NCBI GenBank assembly: GCA_009695065.1
Contig: SIBR01000017.1
Coordinates: 1 to 64,000 of the forward strand
Reading direction: 5' to 3'
Length of the DNA: 64,000 bases
DNA from: Opitutus sp.
GTDB lineage: Bacteria > Verrucomicrobiota > Verrucomicrobiae > Opitutales > Opitutaceae
Part shown: piece after piece, positions 1 through 8,770 of the stretch
How positions within the stretch are numbered: the stretch's first letter is position 1
Layout: the number at the start of each line of letters is the position of its first letter
Notes under the pieces: model-generated
What the model was told of the DNA's origin: nothing
Database searches by the model: none
The model's input: only the letters and a program-made list of their open reading frames with translations
Position numbers and translations under genes: made by a program

Positions 1-9
1 GAAAAATCT

Positions 10-73
10 TTGGCAATCCCAAGCTCCGGGCCGGACCGCCAAGCCGGTCCGTCCCTCCGCTTGGGATTGCCAA
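10..73. repeat. 64-nt near-palindromic hairpin with perfect 15-bp outer arms
   Basis: The arm TTGGCAATCCCAAGC at 10-24 is perfectly complementary to 59-73. Between the arms a second, imperfect stem can form from CGGACC and GGTCCG around 32-51, so the whole element can fold into one long hairpin. It lies just downstream of the truncated metallo-beta-lactamase-fold fragment (146-298, minus strand). It has no T-tract typical of a factor-independent terminator. It could be a REP/MITE-like element or a structured intergenic repeat; no second copy was seen in this window. Confidence 0.6.
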
Positions 74-145
74 CCACCACCGCAGTCATCACATCAACCC
101 GAGCCAAAGACTAACACTCCACCTGGCCCAGTTTTCGGGACCCGC

Positions 146-298
146 TCAGCCCCGCAGCAGGTCGAAATCCGGCAGGGCGCCCAATCCGGGCGTCTTGGGG
201 TTCAAGCCGCAGTCGACGAGGATATTCAGCGTCCCGATTTGCAGGAAGAGCGAGTTCGCGCCGATGCCGCCCTGGCGGTTGAGGTCGGTTAATTTCAT
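146..298 (-). pseudogene. 5' fragment of a metallo-beta-lactamase-fold (beta-CASP-type) protein
   Basis: The 50-codon frame begins MKLTDLNRQGGIGANS and continues through a segment reading LNILVDCGLNPK, then stops after PDFDLLRG. This matches the usual N-terminus of MBL-fold RNA-processing or exonuclease-type proteins, where the HxHxDH metal motif should follow within a few tens of residues. Here a TGA ends the frame first and nothing downstream (1-145) continues the fold. Family members are normally several hundred residues long, so this is a remnant with an intact start, not a functional enzyme. It is divergent from another truncated gene at 561, with a shared 262-bp upstream region. Family recognition is from the N-terminal pattern only. 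Confidence 0.6.
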
Positions 299-560
299 GG
301 AAGATGGGAGAGGAGGTGACGAACCGGCGGCTCGCAAGAGCCGCGAGCCGGCAAGCGGCAAGAGTCGGCGGCATCGTTTCCGGGCCAGGCCGGGGATGCA
401 AGTAACTGCATCGGTTTGATTTTCCAGGCACGTCTCGCCCCAACGCTCGCCCTGCCGCCGACCCCGCTCACGGCGGAGCCCGCGGCGCGCCCACCGGCAC
501 GGGCACGGAACTTCAAGCCGCCGGAGCCGTCTTTCCGGACGTTTCCCGGATAACACCGCC

Positions 561-803
561 ATGCATTACCGCGCTCTTGCCTGCCTCGTGATCGCATGGG
601 CGGCGCCCATGCTCCACGCCGGTCCCGCCGAGACGGCCATCGTCGACGCGATGAAACTGCCAGACGCGCCCAACTACAGTTGGCTCACCGATGTCGCCGA
701 CGATGCACGTTCCTACACGATCGAAGGCAAGACCGACCTGGTGGAGAACAAGGACTTTTCGCTCGTGACGATGCCGATGGTGGGCGCCATCAGCCGGCGG
801 CGG
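561..803 (+). pseudogene. 5' fragment of a small secreted protein
   Basis: The frame starts at 561 with a clear signal peptide (MHYRALACLVIAWAAPMLHA, residues 1-20). A mature part with the segments PDAPNYSWLTDV, DDARSYTIEGKTD and FSLVTMPMVG follows. From about nucleotide 795-805 the translation becomes Arg-rich and runs antisense into the 3' end of the hydrolase gene at 829-2904, finally stopping at 881. The meaningful part is therefore about 80 codons, and the boundary looks like a recombination junction. I believe such proteins are conserved hypotheticals in Opitutaceae, but I cannot name a function. The exact 3' limit is an estimate. Confidence 0.5.
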
Positions 804-828
804 CGGACGAGGGCCGGGCGGGCCGCGT

Positions 829-2904
829 TCAACGGGCGGAAGCCCGGTTGCCCTCCGGGTCGAGCGGCTCGACGAGCGTGACCGCGGTGCCGGGCCGCGA
901 CGCCACCAAGTCGGGCAGGTCGTAGGCGCGCAACGCCCCGAAGACCGTGTTGACGTTCTGGTTTTTGGCTAGGGGCGTGCGCACGACCTCGGACCAGGAG
1001 GTGAGGGAACGCTCAAGGCGGAGCGAAGCAAGGAGCTGCGGCTCCAGCGCGGCCGCGTGCAGGGCGGCCACGCCCGTTTCGCCGTTCGCGACCACGGCGA
1101 CGCGGGCCGGGGCGTTGAGGCCGGCCAAAGTGCCGGCCAGATACCGAGCGCACACCAGAATGTCCTCGGCCCGCATCGCGACGAACGATTTGGCGAGGAG
1201 GCCGGCCAGCGAAACATCGGCCGAATTGCCGCCGATCAGTTTGCGGTAGCCATCGCGGCCGGGGGCCGGCGCCGTCTCGCCGATGCCGCGCACATCCACG
1301 GCGAGCACCGTGCGGCCGGAGAGCACGAGCTTTTCGATCGGCCCGCCCGCGCTCGCGTCCACCTGCTTGCCGGCGCCGTGCAAATAAAGCACGGGCTCGG
1401 CGGCCGCGGCTCCGCCGGCGGGGATGAATTTCAAGGCCGGCAGGCGGATGCCCAGCTCGGGTTCGATCACGAGTTGCTGAATGGAATACCCGTCGCGCGA
1501 CAAGATCCTCCCCGATTCGACTTTGGGCTGGGGCAGGTCCGCCAGCGGACGGATGCCGCTCACCCGCCGCACCTCGGCCAGCGCCGCCGCCGGGTTCTGC
1601 CAGAGCTTCCGGCGTTCGCCGGCGAGGCGCTGGTCCCATTCACGATTGAGGTCGAAGAGCGAACGCGCGCCGGGCAAACCCGACACCCTGCCCTCCGGAG
1701 TGCATTGGAGCTCCGCATCCGTCATGACCGGGAAGGGCGACTCGGTGACGGGCTCGTTGCTGCCGAAGAACCAGCGCCGCATCCAGCGCGCGGCGCCGAC
1801 CCGCATCTCCGTGGGAAAACCGTGGGTCGTATCGGGCTCGATGAGATCGACCCGCTCGGCAAAACCGAGGCGGGTGTAGAAGCGCTTCGACTGGCGGAAG
1901 AGATTCCACGCGCCAGTGATGTCGAAATAATCCCTCGTCGCCGCCATGATGAGAGTCGGCCGCGGCGCCCGGAGCATCACGTAATCGCCGTGGTCGAGGC
2001 CAAAGGCGATCTGGCCATGGATGTTCTGCTCGGCGTCCTGCGGACCGAGGGTTTCGAGCAGCCGCCGGAACCCGGTGAGGTAACAACCCGGGGCGGACAC
2101 GGTGATGCGGTCGTCCAGCGCGCCCAGATAGCTCGACATCGTGCCGCCGCCGGAAATGCCCATCGCACCGATGCGGGCCGGATCGAGGTCCTTGCGGCTT
2201 TGCAGATAATCCACGGCGCGCATCCCGTCCCAGATCATGTAACGCGCCACGCTGGTGCCGAGCAGGGCGGAGCTGACGTCCATCAAGCTGTGCTCCTGGG
2301 TGGTGCTACCGAACTGGGGTTTGCCATCCGCGGCGAAGAAATGCCGGCGCTCCCCCTGCCCCACGGGATCGTAGCACAGGCAGGCCACGCCGTTTTTCGC
2401 CAGCAGGATGGACGCCTGCTGGTAGAGATCGCGCGCCTTGGCGTTCGCACTGTGGCCGGTGGGATGGACCACCGACGGATGCGGCCCGGGCGTGAGCGGC
2501 AGATACAGCGTCGCCGTCACAAAAAAGCCCGGCTGGCTTTCGAAGATAATTTTTTCGACCCGGTAGTCGTCGAACTTCAGCTCGCCCGTGACCCGCGCGT
2601 TGAGCGGCGTGCGCTCGGGAAACCCGCCGAGCGCCGTCAGGAACGCCGCGCGGCGGCTGCGCTGCCAGGCCTCCAGTTGCGCGACGGTCTGGAGCTTCTC
2701 GTAGTCCGCATCGCGCCGGTCGAGCGCGGCATAGGCCGCGCGCTTCAGGTAAGCGTTCATCATCGCTTCGGGCGCGACGCCACCCGCCGCCCGGGGCAGC
2801 ACGGTCAAATCATCATCCGCCGCCGCGGCGGGCAAAACGGGAAGCAACAGCGCGCAGACCAGCGCGCCAAAAAAAATCGCAGGGGACAGTACGCGGAAGG
2901 GCAT
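829..2904 (-). CDS. secreted two-module alpha/beta hydrolase, acetyl-xylan-esterase-like
   Basis: This 691-aa protein has a Sec signal peptide (residues 1-29, ending near PAAAADDD). The first module (about 100-400) has the alpha/beta-hydrolase nucleophile elbow GISGGG with Ser251, a segment CYDPVGQGER before it, and a late His in DTTHGFPTE. This resembles the acetyl xylan esterase/dienelactone-hydrolase group. The second module (about 440-690) repeats the fold, but the elbow reads ANGETG, with Gly608 where Ser is expected, so it is probably non-catalytic. It is a paralogue of the gene at 52949-55096, which shares layout and the same loss. Likely role: periplasmic deacetylation of decorated glycans; the substrate is unknown. 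It diverges from the dehydrogenase gene at 3201. Confidence 0.8.
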   Translation of the reverse strand: MPFRVLSPAIFFGALVCALLLPVLPAAAADDDLTVLPRAAGGVAPEAMMNAYLKRAAYAALDRRDADYEKLQTVAQLEAWQRSRRAAFLTALGGFPERTPLNARVTGELKFDDYRVEKIIFESQPGFFVTATLYLPLTPGPHPSVVHPTGHSANAKARDLYQQASILLAKNGVACLCYDPVGQGERRHFFAADGKPQFGSTTQEHSLMDVSSALLGTSVARYMIWDGMRAVDYLQSRKDLDPARIGAMGISGGGTMSSYLGALDDRITVSAPGCYLTGFRRLLETLGPQDAEQNIHGQIAFGLDHGDYVMLRAPRPTLIMAATRDYFDITGAWNLFRQSKRFYTRLGFAERVDLIEPDTTHGFPTEMRVGAARWMRRWFFGSNEPVTESPFPVMTDAELQCTPEGRVSGLPGARSLFDLNREWDQRLAGERRKLWQNPAAALAEVRRVSGIRPLADLPQPKVESGRILSRDGYSIQQLVIEPELGIRLPALKFIPAGGAAAAEPVLYLHGAGKQVDASAGGPIEKLVLSGRTVLAVDVRGIGETAPAPGRDGYRKLIGGNSADVSLAGLLAKSFVAMRAEDILVCARYLAGTLAGLNAPARVAVVANGETGVAALHAAALEPQLLASLRLERSLTSWSEVVRTPLAKNQNVNTVFGALRAYDLPDLVASRPGTAVTLVEPLDPEGNRASAR

Positions 2905-3091
2905 GGGCAGGAGATGGAACCGATGTGAACAAGAAACCCGGACACCAATCCGGGCGGGGGAAGAGAGGGGAGCTACCGCCTCACCCCGCGATTATCGAGC
3001 GTAAACCGACCGCGAGGCCGGCCAGGTCGTTGAGCCCTGCTTCCGCCGGCATGAAAACCAGACCGGGCCACGGCGAAACCGCGGGCGGCCC

Positions 3092-3134
3092 ATTGACACT
3101 CGACTTCCCCGCCCGCGTGCGGGAAAAAATTCCT
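3092..3134 (+). promoter_or_regulatory. conserved upstream block of dehydrogenase copy 1
   Basis: The block begins ATTGACACTCGACTTC and ends with a run of six A (3124-3129). It is repeated with only a few substitutions and no gap at 5901-5943, upstream of the tandem paralogue. TTGACA (3093-3098) matches a sigma70 -35 hexamer, but no convincing -10 hexamer lies 16-18 nt further on. TTGACA sits 108 nt before the chosen ATG here and 109 nt in the second copy. It could be a promoter, a regulator site, or simply part of the duplicated unit. Confidence 0.5.
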
Positions 3135-3200
3135 CCCGCTTTGCACTGCGATTGCCGGACGACCCGGTCAACCGCCCCGTTCCTCCACGCCTCTCTTCCC

Positions 3201-5780
3201 ATGAATCTGTCCCGCCGTTCGAACTGGCTTGGTCTTGCAACACTCGCCGCCGCCGCCGTGCTGCCCGCCCTGCCGGGCCGCGCGCAGATCGGCGATATCG
3301 GCGCCGATTCCAAGCGGCCGCCGAGCACGGAGATTGAAGTCCCCGCCGCCCCGGTCCTGACCCCCGCGGAGGCCGTCCAATCCTTTGTCCTGCCGCCGCA
3401 TTTTCGCATCGAGCTGGTCGCCGCCGAGCCGCTCGTGCAAGACCCGGTGATGATGGCCTTCGATTCGCGTGGCCGGCTGTGGGTCGCCGAACTCTCCGCC
3501 TACAACGTCGCGGAAATCGTCGAGCATCTGCCGGTCTATCTCGATAAAACCCAGCCGGCCCCCAAGACGCCGACGGGCCGCGTGGTCGTACTGGAAGACA
3601 CGAATGGCGACGGGAAAATGGACAAGCGCACCGTCTATGCGGACAACCTGAACGCCCCGCGGGCGATCGGTTTCGTGGGCGACCAGGTGTTGATCGGCGA
3701 TCCGCCCAACCTCTGGGTGACCCGCGATCGCAATGGCGACGGCGTGATGGACGAAAAAATCTCCCTCGACGATAATTTCGGCACCATCCCGAACGTCGAG
3801 GCCAGCCCCAACGGGTTGCTCTGGGGCAAGGACAACTGGCTCTACAACGCCAGTTATGTGTGGCGGTGGCGCATGAATGCCGGCGGTGAGTGGCGCCGCG
3901 AGCCGGTGCCCAGCGTCGGGCAATGGGGGCTGACCCAGGACGATTTCGGCCGGCGGTTCTATAACTCGAACAGCGACCAGCTGCGGGGCGATTTCATTTC
4001 TTCCCATTTCGTCGGCGGCCTGGATCGGCGGCTGCCGCTTTATGGGGTGAACTTTCAGGTCGCGACCGACCAGTCGACGTTCCCCATCCGGCCCAACACG
4101 GGCGTCAACCGGGGTTACAGCGGCGGAAAAGACCAACTGCGCGAGACCGGCACACTCAACACCTTCACCGCGGCCTCGGCGCCGGTGATCTACCGCGGCA
4201 CCAATTTTCCGGCGGCGTTCACCGGCAATGCCTTCGTGCCCGAACCCATCGGCAATCTGGTGAAGCGCAATCTCCTCCTCGAAACCGAAGGCCGGCTTAC
4301 CGCCCAGAACGCCTACCTCCAAGCGGAGTTCCTCACGTCGAAGGATGAGCGCTTCCGGCCTGTCTTTGTCACGAACGCCCCCGACGGCACCCTTTACATC
4401 GCCGACTATTACCGCGGGATCCTCGAGGGCTACGACTTCATCACGACCTTTCTCCGCGACCAGATTTTACAGCGGGGCCTGAACAAGCCGCTCTGGGGCT
4501 TGGGTCGGATTTACCGTGTCGTCTATGAGGGCGGACCGCTCGCGAAGGTGCCTGATTTTGCCCGCGCGGATCCGGCGACGCTGGTCAAACTTCTGACGGA
4601 CGAGAATGGCTGGACACGCGACACGGCGCAGCGCCGGATCGTCGAGTCGGGCTCGCCGGCCCTGGCTCCCGCGCTGCGGGATCTGCTCGCCCGCGCCCCG
4701 AAGGCCCGCGACCGCGTCTCCGCCCTCTGGTGCCTCGAAGGGTTGCAGGTGCTCACGTCCGCCGACGTGGAACGCGCCCTGGCCGACCCGGATTCGCGCG
4801 GGCGGATCGCGGCCCTCCAGGCCGCGACATCGATGCTGCGCGAACCGGCGGGCGAAAAGCTGCTCGCCGTCCTTGCCGCAAAGGCCGCGACCGAGGAACC
4901 GATGGTACTCGCCCACGTCGCCCTGGCGCTCGCTAAACTCGAGAGCCCCGCCGCGCGCGACCTGCTGTGGAATCTCCTCCCCCGCGCCGCGGAACACCCC
5001 TCGCTCTCCGACAGTCTGCTGATCGCCCTGCGCGGTCACGAGGTGGAGATCCTGCAAAAATTGCAGGCGCGTATTGTCTCGGGCCGTGACTTTCCGTTCG
5101 GCGCCGAGGGCTTGCTGGAAAGCCTGGCCGGCCATCTCGTGCTGGCGGGCGGATCCGCCGGCGACGCGCTGACCGCGGCGATCACCGACCGGCGTATCCC
5201 GCAACTGCACCGCCTCGCGCTGATGCGGGGTGCGACGAAAATCCGCGGTCTGTCGCTGTCGGAAACCCAACTCAAGCAACTGGCCGCCGCCGCGCCCGAC
5301 GCGTGGGTGCGCCGCACGGCCGCCGAGGCCGCCGCGACCCTCAGCCAGCGCGCCGCCCGGACCGCCCGCCGCCCGGCCAGCCGGCCCCTGAAGCCGGGGC
5401 AGCAGGCGCTGTTCGAAGCCGGCAGGACCACCTACGGCCTGTGCGCCGCCTGCCATCAGCCCGACGGCCTCGGCCGGCCCGATCTGGCCCCGTCGCTGCA
5501 GGACGGACGCTGGGCCAACGCCGTTTCGCCGGATGCGGCGATCCGCATCGTGTTGCACGGCAAACAGGGCACGCCGGGTTTCCCCGCGCCCATGGTGCCG
5601 CTGGCCAACATGAACGACGAACAACTCGCCAGCGTGCTCACCTTCGTCCGCCGCTCCTTTGGCAACAGCGCGCCGTTTGTGGAGCCAGCCGATATTGCGC
5701 GGGTGCGCAGCGAGACCCTCAACCGGACCCAACCGTGGACGGATGCGGAACTCGCCGCGGCCACCGGCGAGGCGAATTGA
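3201..5780 (+). CDS. PVC-type membrane-bound dehydrogenase/cytochrome c protein, tandem copy 1
   Basis: The 859-aa product starts at the ATG that begins MNLSRRSNWLG. Its signal peptide ends at GRAQ (residues 25-28). The frame is open 92 codons further upstream, but the paralogue at 6011 starts at the equivalent position and has the same length. Residues about 55-480 form the Pirellula/Verrucomicrobium dehydrogenase propeller (TIGR02604 type), with calcium-loop-like DTNGDGKMD and RNGDGVMDE repeats. Residues about 520-720 look like HEAT-type helical repeats. A C-terminal class I cytochrome c carries CAACH at 748-752 and a likely axial Met798 in PMVP. Likely role: periplasmic oxidation, probably of a sugar or alcohol, with electrons passed to the attached haem. 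The substrate is unknown. Confidence 0.82.
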   Translation: MNLSRRSNWLGLATLAAAAVLPALPGRAQIGDIGADSKRPPSTEIEVPAAPVLTPAEAVQSFVLPPHFRIELVAAEPLVQDPVMMAFDSRGRLWVAELSAYNVAEIVEHLPVYLDKTQPAPKTPTGRVVVLEDTNGDGKMDKRTVYADNLNAPRAIGFVGDQVLIGDPPNLWVTRDRNGDGVMDEKISLDDNFGTIPNVEASPNGLLWGKDNWLYNASYVWRWRMNAGGEWRREPVPSVGQWGLTQDDFGRRFYNSNSDQLRGDFISSHFVGGLDRRLPLYGVNFQVATDQSTFPIRPNTGVNRGYSGGKDQLRETGTLNTFTAASAPVIYRGTNFPAAFTGNAFVPEPIGNLVKRNLLLETEGRLTAQNAYLQAEFLTSKDERFRPVFVTNAPDGTLYIADYYRGILEGYDFITTFLRDQILQRGLNKPLWGLGRIYRVVYEGGPLAKVPDFARADPATLVKLLTDENGWTRDTAQRRIVESGSPALAPALRDLLARAPKARDRVSALWCLEGLQVLTSADVERALADPDSRGRIAALQAATSMLREPAGEKLLAVLAAKAATEEPMVLAHVALALAKLESPAARDLLWNLLPRAAEHPSLSDSLLIALRGHEVEILQKLQARIVSGRDFPFGAEGLLESLAGHLVLAGGSAGDALTAAITDRRIPQLHRLALMRGATKIRGLSLSETQLKQLAAAAPDAWVRRTAAEAAATLSQRAARTARRPASRPLKPGQQALFEAGRTTYGLCAACHQPDGLGRPDLAPSLQDGRWANAVSPDAAIRIVLHGKQGTPGFPAPMVPLANMNDEQLASVLTFVRRSFGNSAPFVEPADIARVRSETLNRTQPWTDAELAAATGEAN

Positions 5781-5900
5781 CCGCGGCCGCGGAGCCCCAA
5801 CCCGACGGGCGCGACCGGTAGAATCCCGGGTTCGCTCGCGCCGAGCCTCCGTCGCGGAGGCCGGGCGGGCGCAGGCGCCTGCCGCGCCCGGAGCGTCCCG

Positions 5901-5943
5901 ATTGACACTCGACTTCACCCGCGGCGTGCGCGAAAAAATCCCC
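5901..5943 (+). promoter_or_regulatory. conserved upstream block of dehydrogenase copy 2
   Basis: This is the second copy of the block at 3092. TTGACA is at 5902-5907 and the A6 run at 5933-5938, with exactly the same spacing as the first copy. It lies 109 nt before the ATG at 6011. The sequence before it (5781-5900) is not obviously shared with the first copy, so the duplicated unit appears to begin near here. Confidence 0.5.
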
Positions 5944-6010
5944 TCTACCATCACGCGGGTGCGCATCGCCTCCGCGTGCACCGCACCAATCCTGGAAAAC
6001 TACCTGTCGT

Positions 6011-8590
6011 ATGAATCCGTACCGCCGTTCCAAATGGTTTTGGGTCGCAACTGTCGTCGCCGCCGAGCTGCTGCTTGTCCTCCCGGGCCGCGCCCAACTC
6101 GGAGATCACGGCACCGACGCCCTGAAGTCGCCGAATCCGGAAATCGAGATTCCGCCCGCTCCGCCCCTTTCGCCCGCGGAAGCCCTGCGCACCTTCGTGC
6201 TGCCCCCGCATTTTCGGATCGAGCTGGTCGCCGCCGAGCCGCTGGTGCGCGACCCCGTGATGATGGCCTTCGACCCGCGCGGTCGGGTGTGGGTCGCCGA
6301 GCTCTCCGCCTATAATATTTCCGAGATCATCGACCAGCTGCCGATCTACCTCGAAAAGGACAAGCCGGCGCCCGAGCGCCCCAAGGGCCGCGTCGTTATG
6401 CTCGAAGACACCGACGGCGACGGCAAAATGGACAAGCGCACCGTCTACTGGGACAACATGGACGTCCCCCGGGCGATCGGCTTCGTGCGCGACCAGGTGT
6501 TGATCGGCGATCCGCCCAACCTGTGGCTGACCCGCGACACCAACGGGGACGGCGTGATGGATGAGAAAAAATCGCTGGACGATCATTTCGGCACGATCCC
6601 GAACGTCGAAGGCAGCCCGAACGGTCTCCTCTGGGGCAAGGACAACTGGCTCTACAACGCGAGCTACGGCTGGCGCTGGCGGATGAACGCCCGTGGTGAA
6701 TGGCGCCGCGAGCCAGTCCCGCAGGTCGGACAATGGGGCCTCACCCAGGACGATTTCGGCCGGCGTTTCTACACCTCCAACAGCGATCAGCTCCGCGGCG
6801 ATTTCGTCCCGTCCCACTATATCGGCGGACTCGACCAACGCGTGACGCAACACGGCGTGCGCTTCCAGGTCGCGACCGACCAATCCACGTTCCCGATCCG
6901 GCCCAACACGGGTGTCAATCGCGGCTACATGAAGGACCAGTTGAAAGAAAATGGCTCCCTGAACACGTTCTCCGCGGCATCGGCTTCGCTGATTTACCGC
7001 GGCACCAACTTCCCGGCCGCGTTCAACGGCAACGCCTTTGTGCCGGCCCCCGAAGGCAACATGGTGAAGCGCAATCTCCTCCTTGAGGCCGAGGGGCGGC
7101 TCACCGCGCAGAACGCCTACCTCAACACGGAGTTCCTCGCCTCGACCGACGAACGCTTCCGGCCCGTGTATCTCGCCAACGCCCCCGATGGGGCCCTCTA
7201 CGTGGTCGACTACTACCGTGGCATGCTCGAGGGCTACGAGTTCATCACGACGTGGCTCCGCGACCAGTATTTGAAACGCGGCCTGAACAAGCCCCTGTGG
7301 GGCATGGGCCGCATCTATCGTGTGGTGTATGAGGGCGGACCGCTCGCGAAGACGCCCGATTTCGCCAAGGCGGATGGAGCGGCGCTGATCAAACTCCTCA
7401 CCGACGAGAACGGCTGGACGCGCGACACCGCGCAGCGCCGCATCGTCGACTCGGGCTCGGCCGCCCTCGCTCCGGCCCTGCGGGATCTCCTCGCCAAGGC
7501 TCAAAAGCCGCGGGACCGGGTCTCCGCCCTCTGGTGTCTCGAGGGGCTGGACGTGCTCACGCCCGCCGACTTGGAGCGCGCTTTCGCCGACCCGGACTCG
7601 CATGTGCGGATCGCGGCCATTCAGGCCGCGGCACCGACGCTCCGCCAACCGGCCGGCGAAAAGTTGCTCGCCGTCCTCGCCGCCCGGGCTCCGACCGAGG
7701 AGCCGATGGTGCTCGCCAACCTGGCGCTGGCCGTGGGTGGAGTTGATCTCGCCTCCGTGCGCAGCCTGCTGTGGAGCCTGCTGCCCCGCGCCGCCGAACA
7801 TCCCTCGCTCACCGACGGCCTGCTGATCGCCCTGCGCGGTCACGAGGTCGAAGTCCTGCAGAACCTGCAAAACCGCATTGTTTCCGGCCGCGACTTCCCC
7901 TTCGGCGCGGAAGGCCTGCTCGAAAGCACGGCCTCCCACATCGTCCTCGCCCGCGGACCGGGCGGCGACGCCCTGGTCGCGGCGATCAAGGACAAACGCA
8001 TTCCGCAGCTATGCCGGCTCGCCCTGATGCGGGGTGCCACCAAAGTCCGGGGAACCGGGCTGTCCGAGGCCCAGCTGAAGCAATTGGCCGCCGACGCGCC
8101 CGACGCCTGGGTACGCCGCACCGCGACCACGGCGGTTGCCAACATCGGGCAGCGCGCGGCGGCTGCCGCCCGCCGGCCGCGGGCCCGGCCCCTCACGTCG
8201 GCCCAGCAAGCGCTGTTCGAATCCGGCAAGACCACCTACGGACTCTGCGCCGCGTGCCATCAACCCGACGGCCTCGGCCGGCCCGATCTGGCGCCATCGC
8301 TCAAGGAAGGCCGCTGGGCCAACGCCGTTTCTCCCGACGCCACGATCCGCATCGTGCTGCACGGCAAACAGGGCACGCCCGGCTTCCCCGCCCCGATGGT
8401 GCCGCTCGCCAACATGAACGACGAACAACTCGCCGGCGTGATCACCTTTGTCCGTCGCTCTTTCGGCAACACGGCCTCCGCAGTCGAACCGGCCGATGTG
8501 GCGCGCGTGCGCCGTGAAGTCGGCGACCGTGCCACCCCGTGGACGGACGCCGAACTCGCCAAGGCCGCCGGCGAAGTGAACCAGCCCTGA
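6011..8590 (+). CDS. PVC-type membrane-bound dehydrogenase/cytochrome c protein, tandem copy 2
   Basis: This 859-aa protein is a close full-length paralogue of the one encoded at 3201. Long identical stretches include GLLWGKDNWLYNAS, VGQWGLTQDDFGRRFY and HGKQGTPGFPAPMVPL. The signal peptide ends at GRAQ (residues about 26-29), and the dehydrogenase propeller, HEAT-like repeats and cytochrome c follow in the same order. The haem motif CAACH is at 746-750 and the likely axial Met at 796. A small indel follows NRGY, where copy 1 has SGGKDQL and copy 2 has MKDQL. The two genes are separated by 230 bp, each with its own upstream block, so they may be expressed separately. A strong terminator follows within 10 bp of the stop. 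Gene dosage or paralogous substrate range are both possible reasons for retention. Confidence 0.82.
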   Translation: MNPYRRSKWFWVATVVAAELLLVLPGRAQLGDHGTDALKSPNPEIEIPPAPPLSPAEALRTFVLPPHFRIELVAAEPLVRDPVMMAFDPRGRVWVAELSAYNISEIIDQLPIYLEKDKPAPERPKGRVVMLEDTDGDGKMDKRTVYWDNMDVPRAIGFVRDQVLIGDPPNLWLTRDTNGDGVMDEKKSLDDHFGTIPNVEGSPNGLLWGKDNWLYNASYGWRWRMNARGEWRREPVPQVGQWGLTQDDFGRRFYTSNSDQLRGDFVPSHYIGGLDQRVTQHGVRFQVATDQSTFPIRPNTGVNRGYMKDQLKENGSLNTFSAASASLIYRGTNFPAAFNGNAFVPAPEGNMVKRNLLLEAEGRLTAQNAYLNTEFLASTDERFRPVYLANAPDGALYVVDYYRGMLEGYEFITTWLRDQYLKRGLNKPLWGMGRIYRVVYEGGPLAKTPDFAKADGAALIKLLTDENGWTRDTAQRRIVDSGSAALAPALRDLLAKAQKPRDRVSALWCLEGLDVLTPADLERAFADPDSHVRIAAIQAAAPTLRQPAGEKLLAVLAARAPTEEPMVLANLALAVGGVDLASVRSLLWSLLPRAAEHPSLTDGLLIALRGHEVEVLQNLQNRIVSGRDFPFGAEGLLESTASHIVLARGPGGDALVAAIKDKRIPQLCRLALMRGATKVRGTGLSEAQLKQLAADAPDAWVRRTATTAVANIGQRAAAAARRPRARPLTSAQQALFESGKTTYGLCAACHQPDGLGRPDLAPSLKEGRWANAVSPDATIRIVLHGKQGTPGFPAPMVPLANMNDEQLAGVITFVRRSFGNTASAVEPADVARVRREVGDRATPWTDAELAKAAGEVNQP

Positions 8591-8597
8591 TCATTCA

Positions 8598-8630
8598 CCC
8601 CGCTCCGAACGCGGAGCGGGGTTTTGTTTT
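8598..8630 (+). terminator. factor-independent terminator after the tandem dehydrogenases
   Basis: A perfect 10-bp GC-rich stem (CCCCGCTCCG at 8598-8607 with CGGAGCGGGG at 8612-8621) has a 4-nt loop and is followed directly by TTTTGTTTT. It starts 8 bp after the stop codon of the gene ending at 8590. A second, weaker hairpin with CCCCG/CGGGG arms and a TTTTT tail lies at 8636-8668. Confidence 0.9.
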
Positions 8631-8770
8631 ACCGACCCCGGTGCTCCCCTGCGGACATCGGGGTTTTTGCTTTCGAGTCATCGCCATCGTGCACCCGGCG
8701 CGCTGAATGGCCGGGGCCTCCGTCAAATGAATTGAAGGCGGCCTCGAGATGGGATGCATTTCCCCGCCCC

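Noticed and set aside
1057..2928. Long open frame on the plus strand over the first hydrolase gene
   Set aside because: It is antisense to a protein with signal peptide and catalytic motif; the composition (Arg/Gly/His-rich) and lack of any motif are typical of mirror frames in GC-rich DNA.
2925..3200. 92-codon N-terminal extension of dehydrogenase copy 1
   Set aside because: The paralogue starts at the position equivalent to 3201, and an extension would bury the signal peptide and the shared upstream block.
5951..7939. 662-codon minus-strand frame over the second dehydrogenase copy
   Set aside because: The opposite strand encodes the well-supported 859-aa protein; a similar mirror frame exists over copy 1, as expected from shared codon usage.
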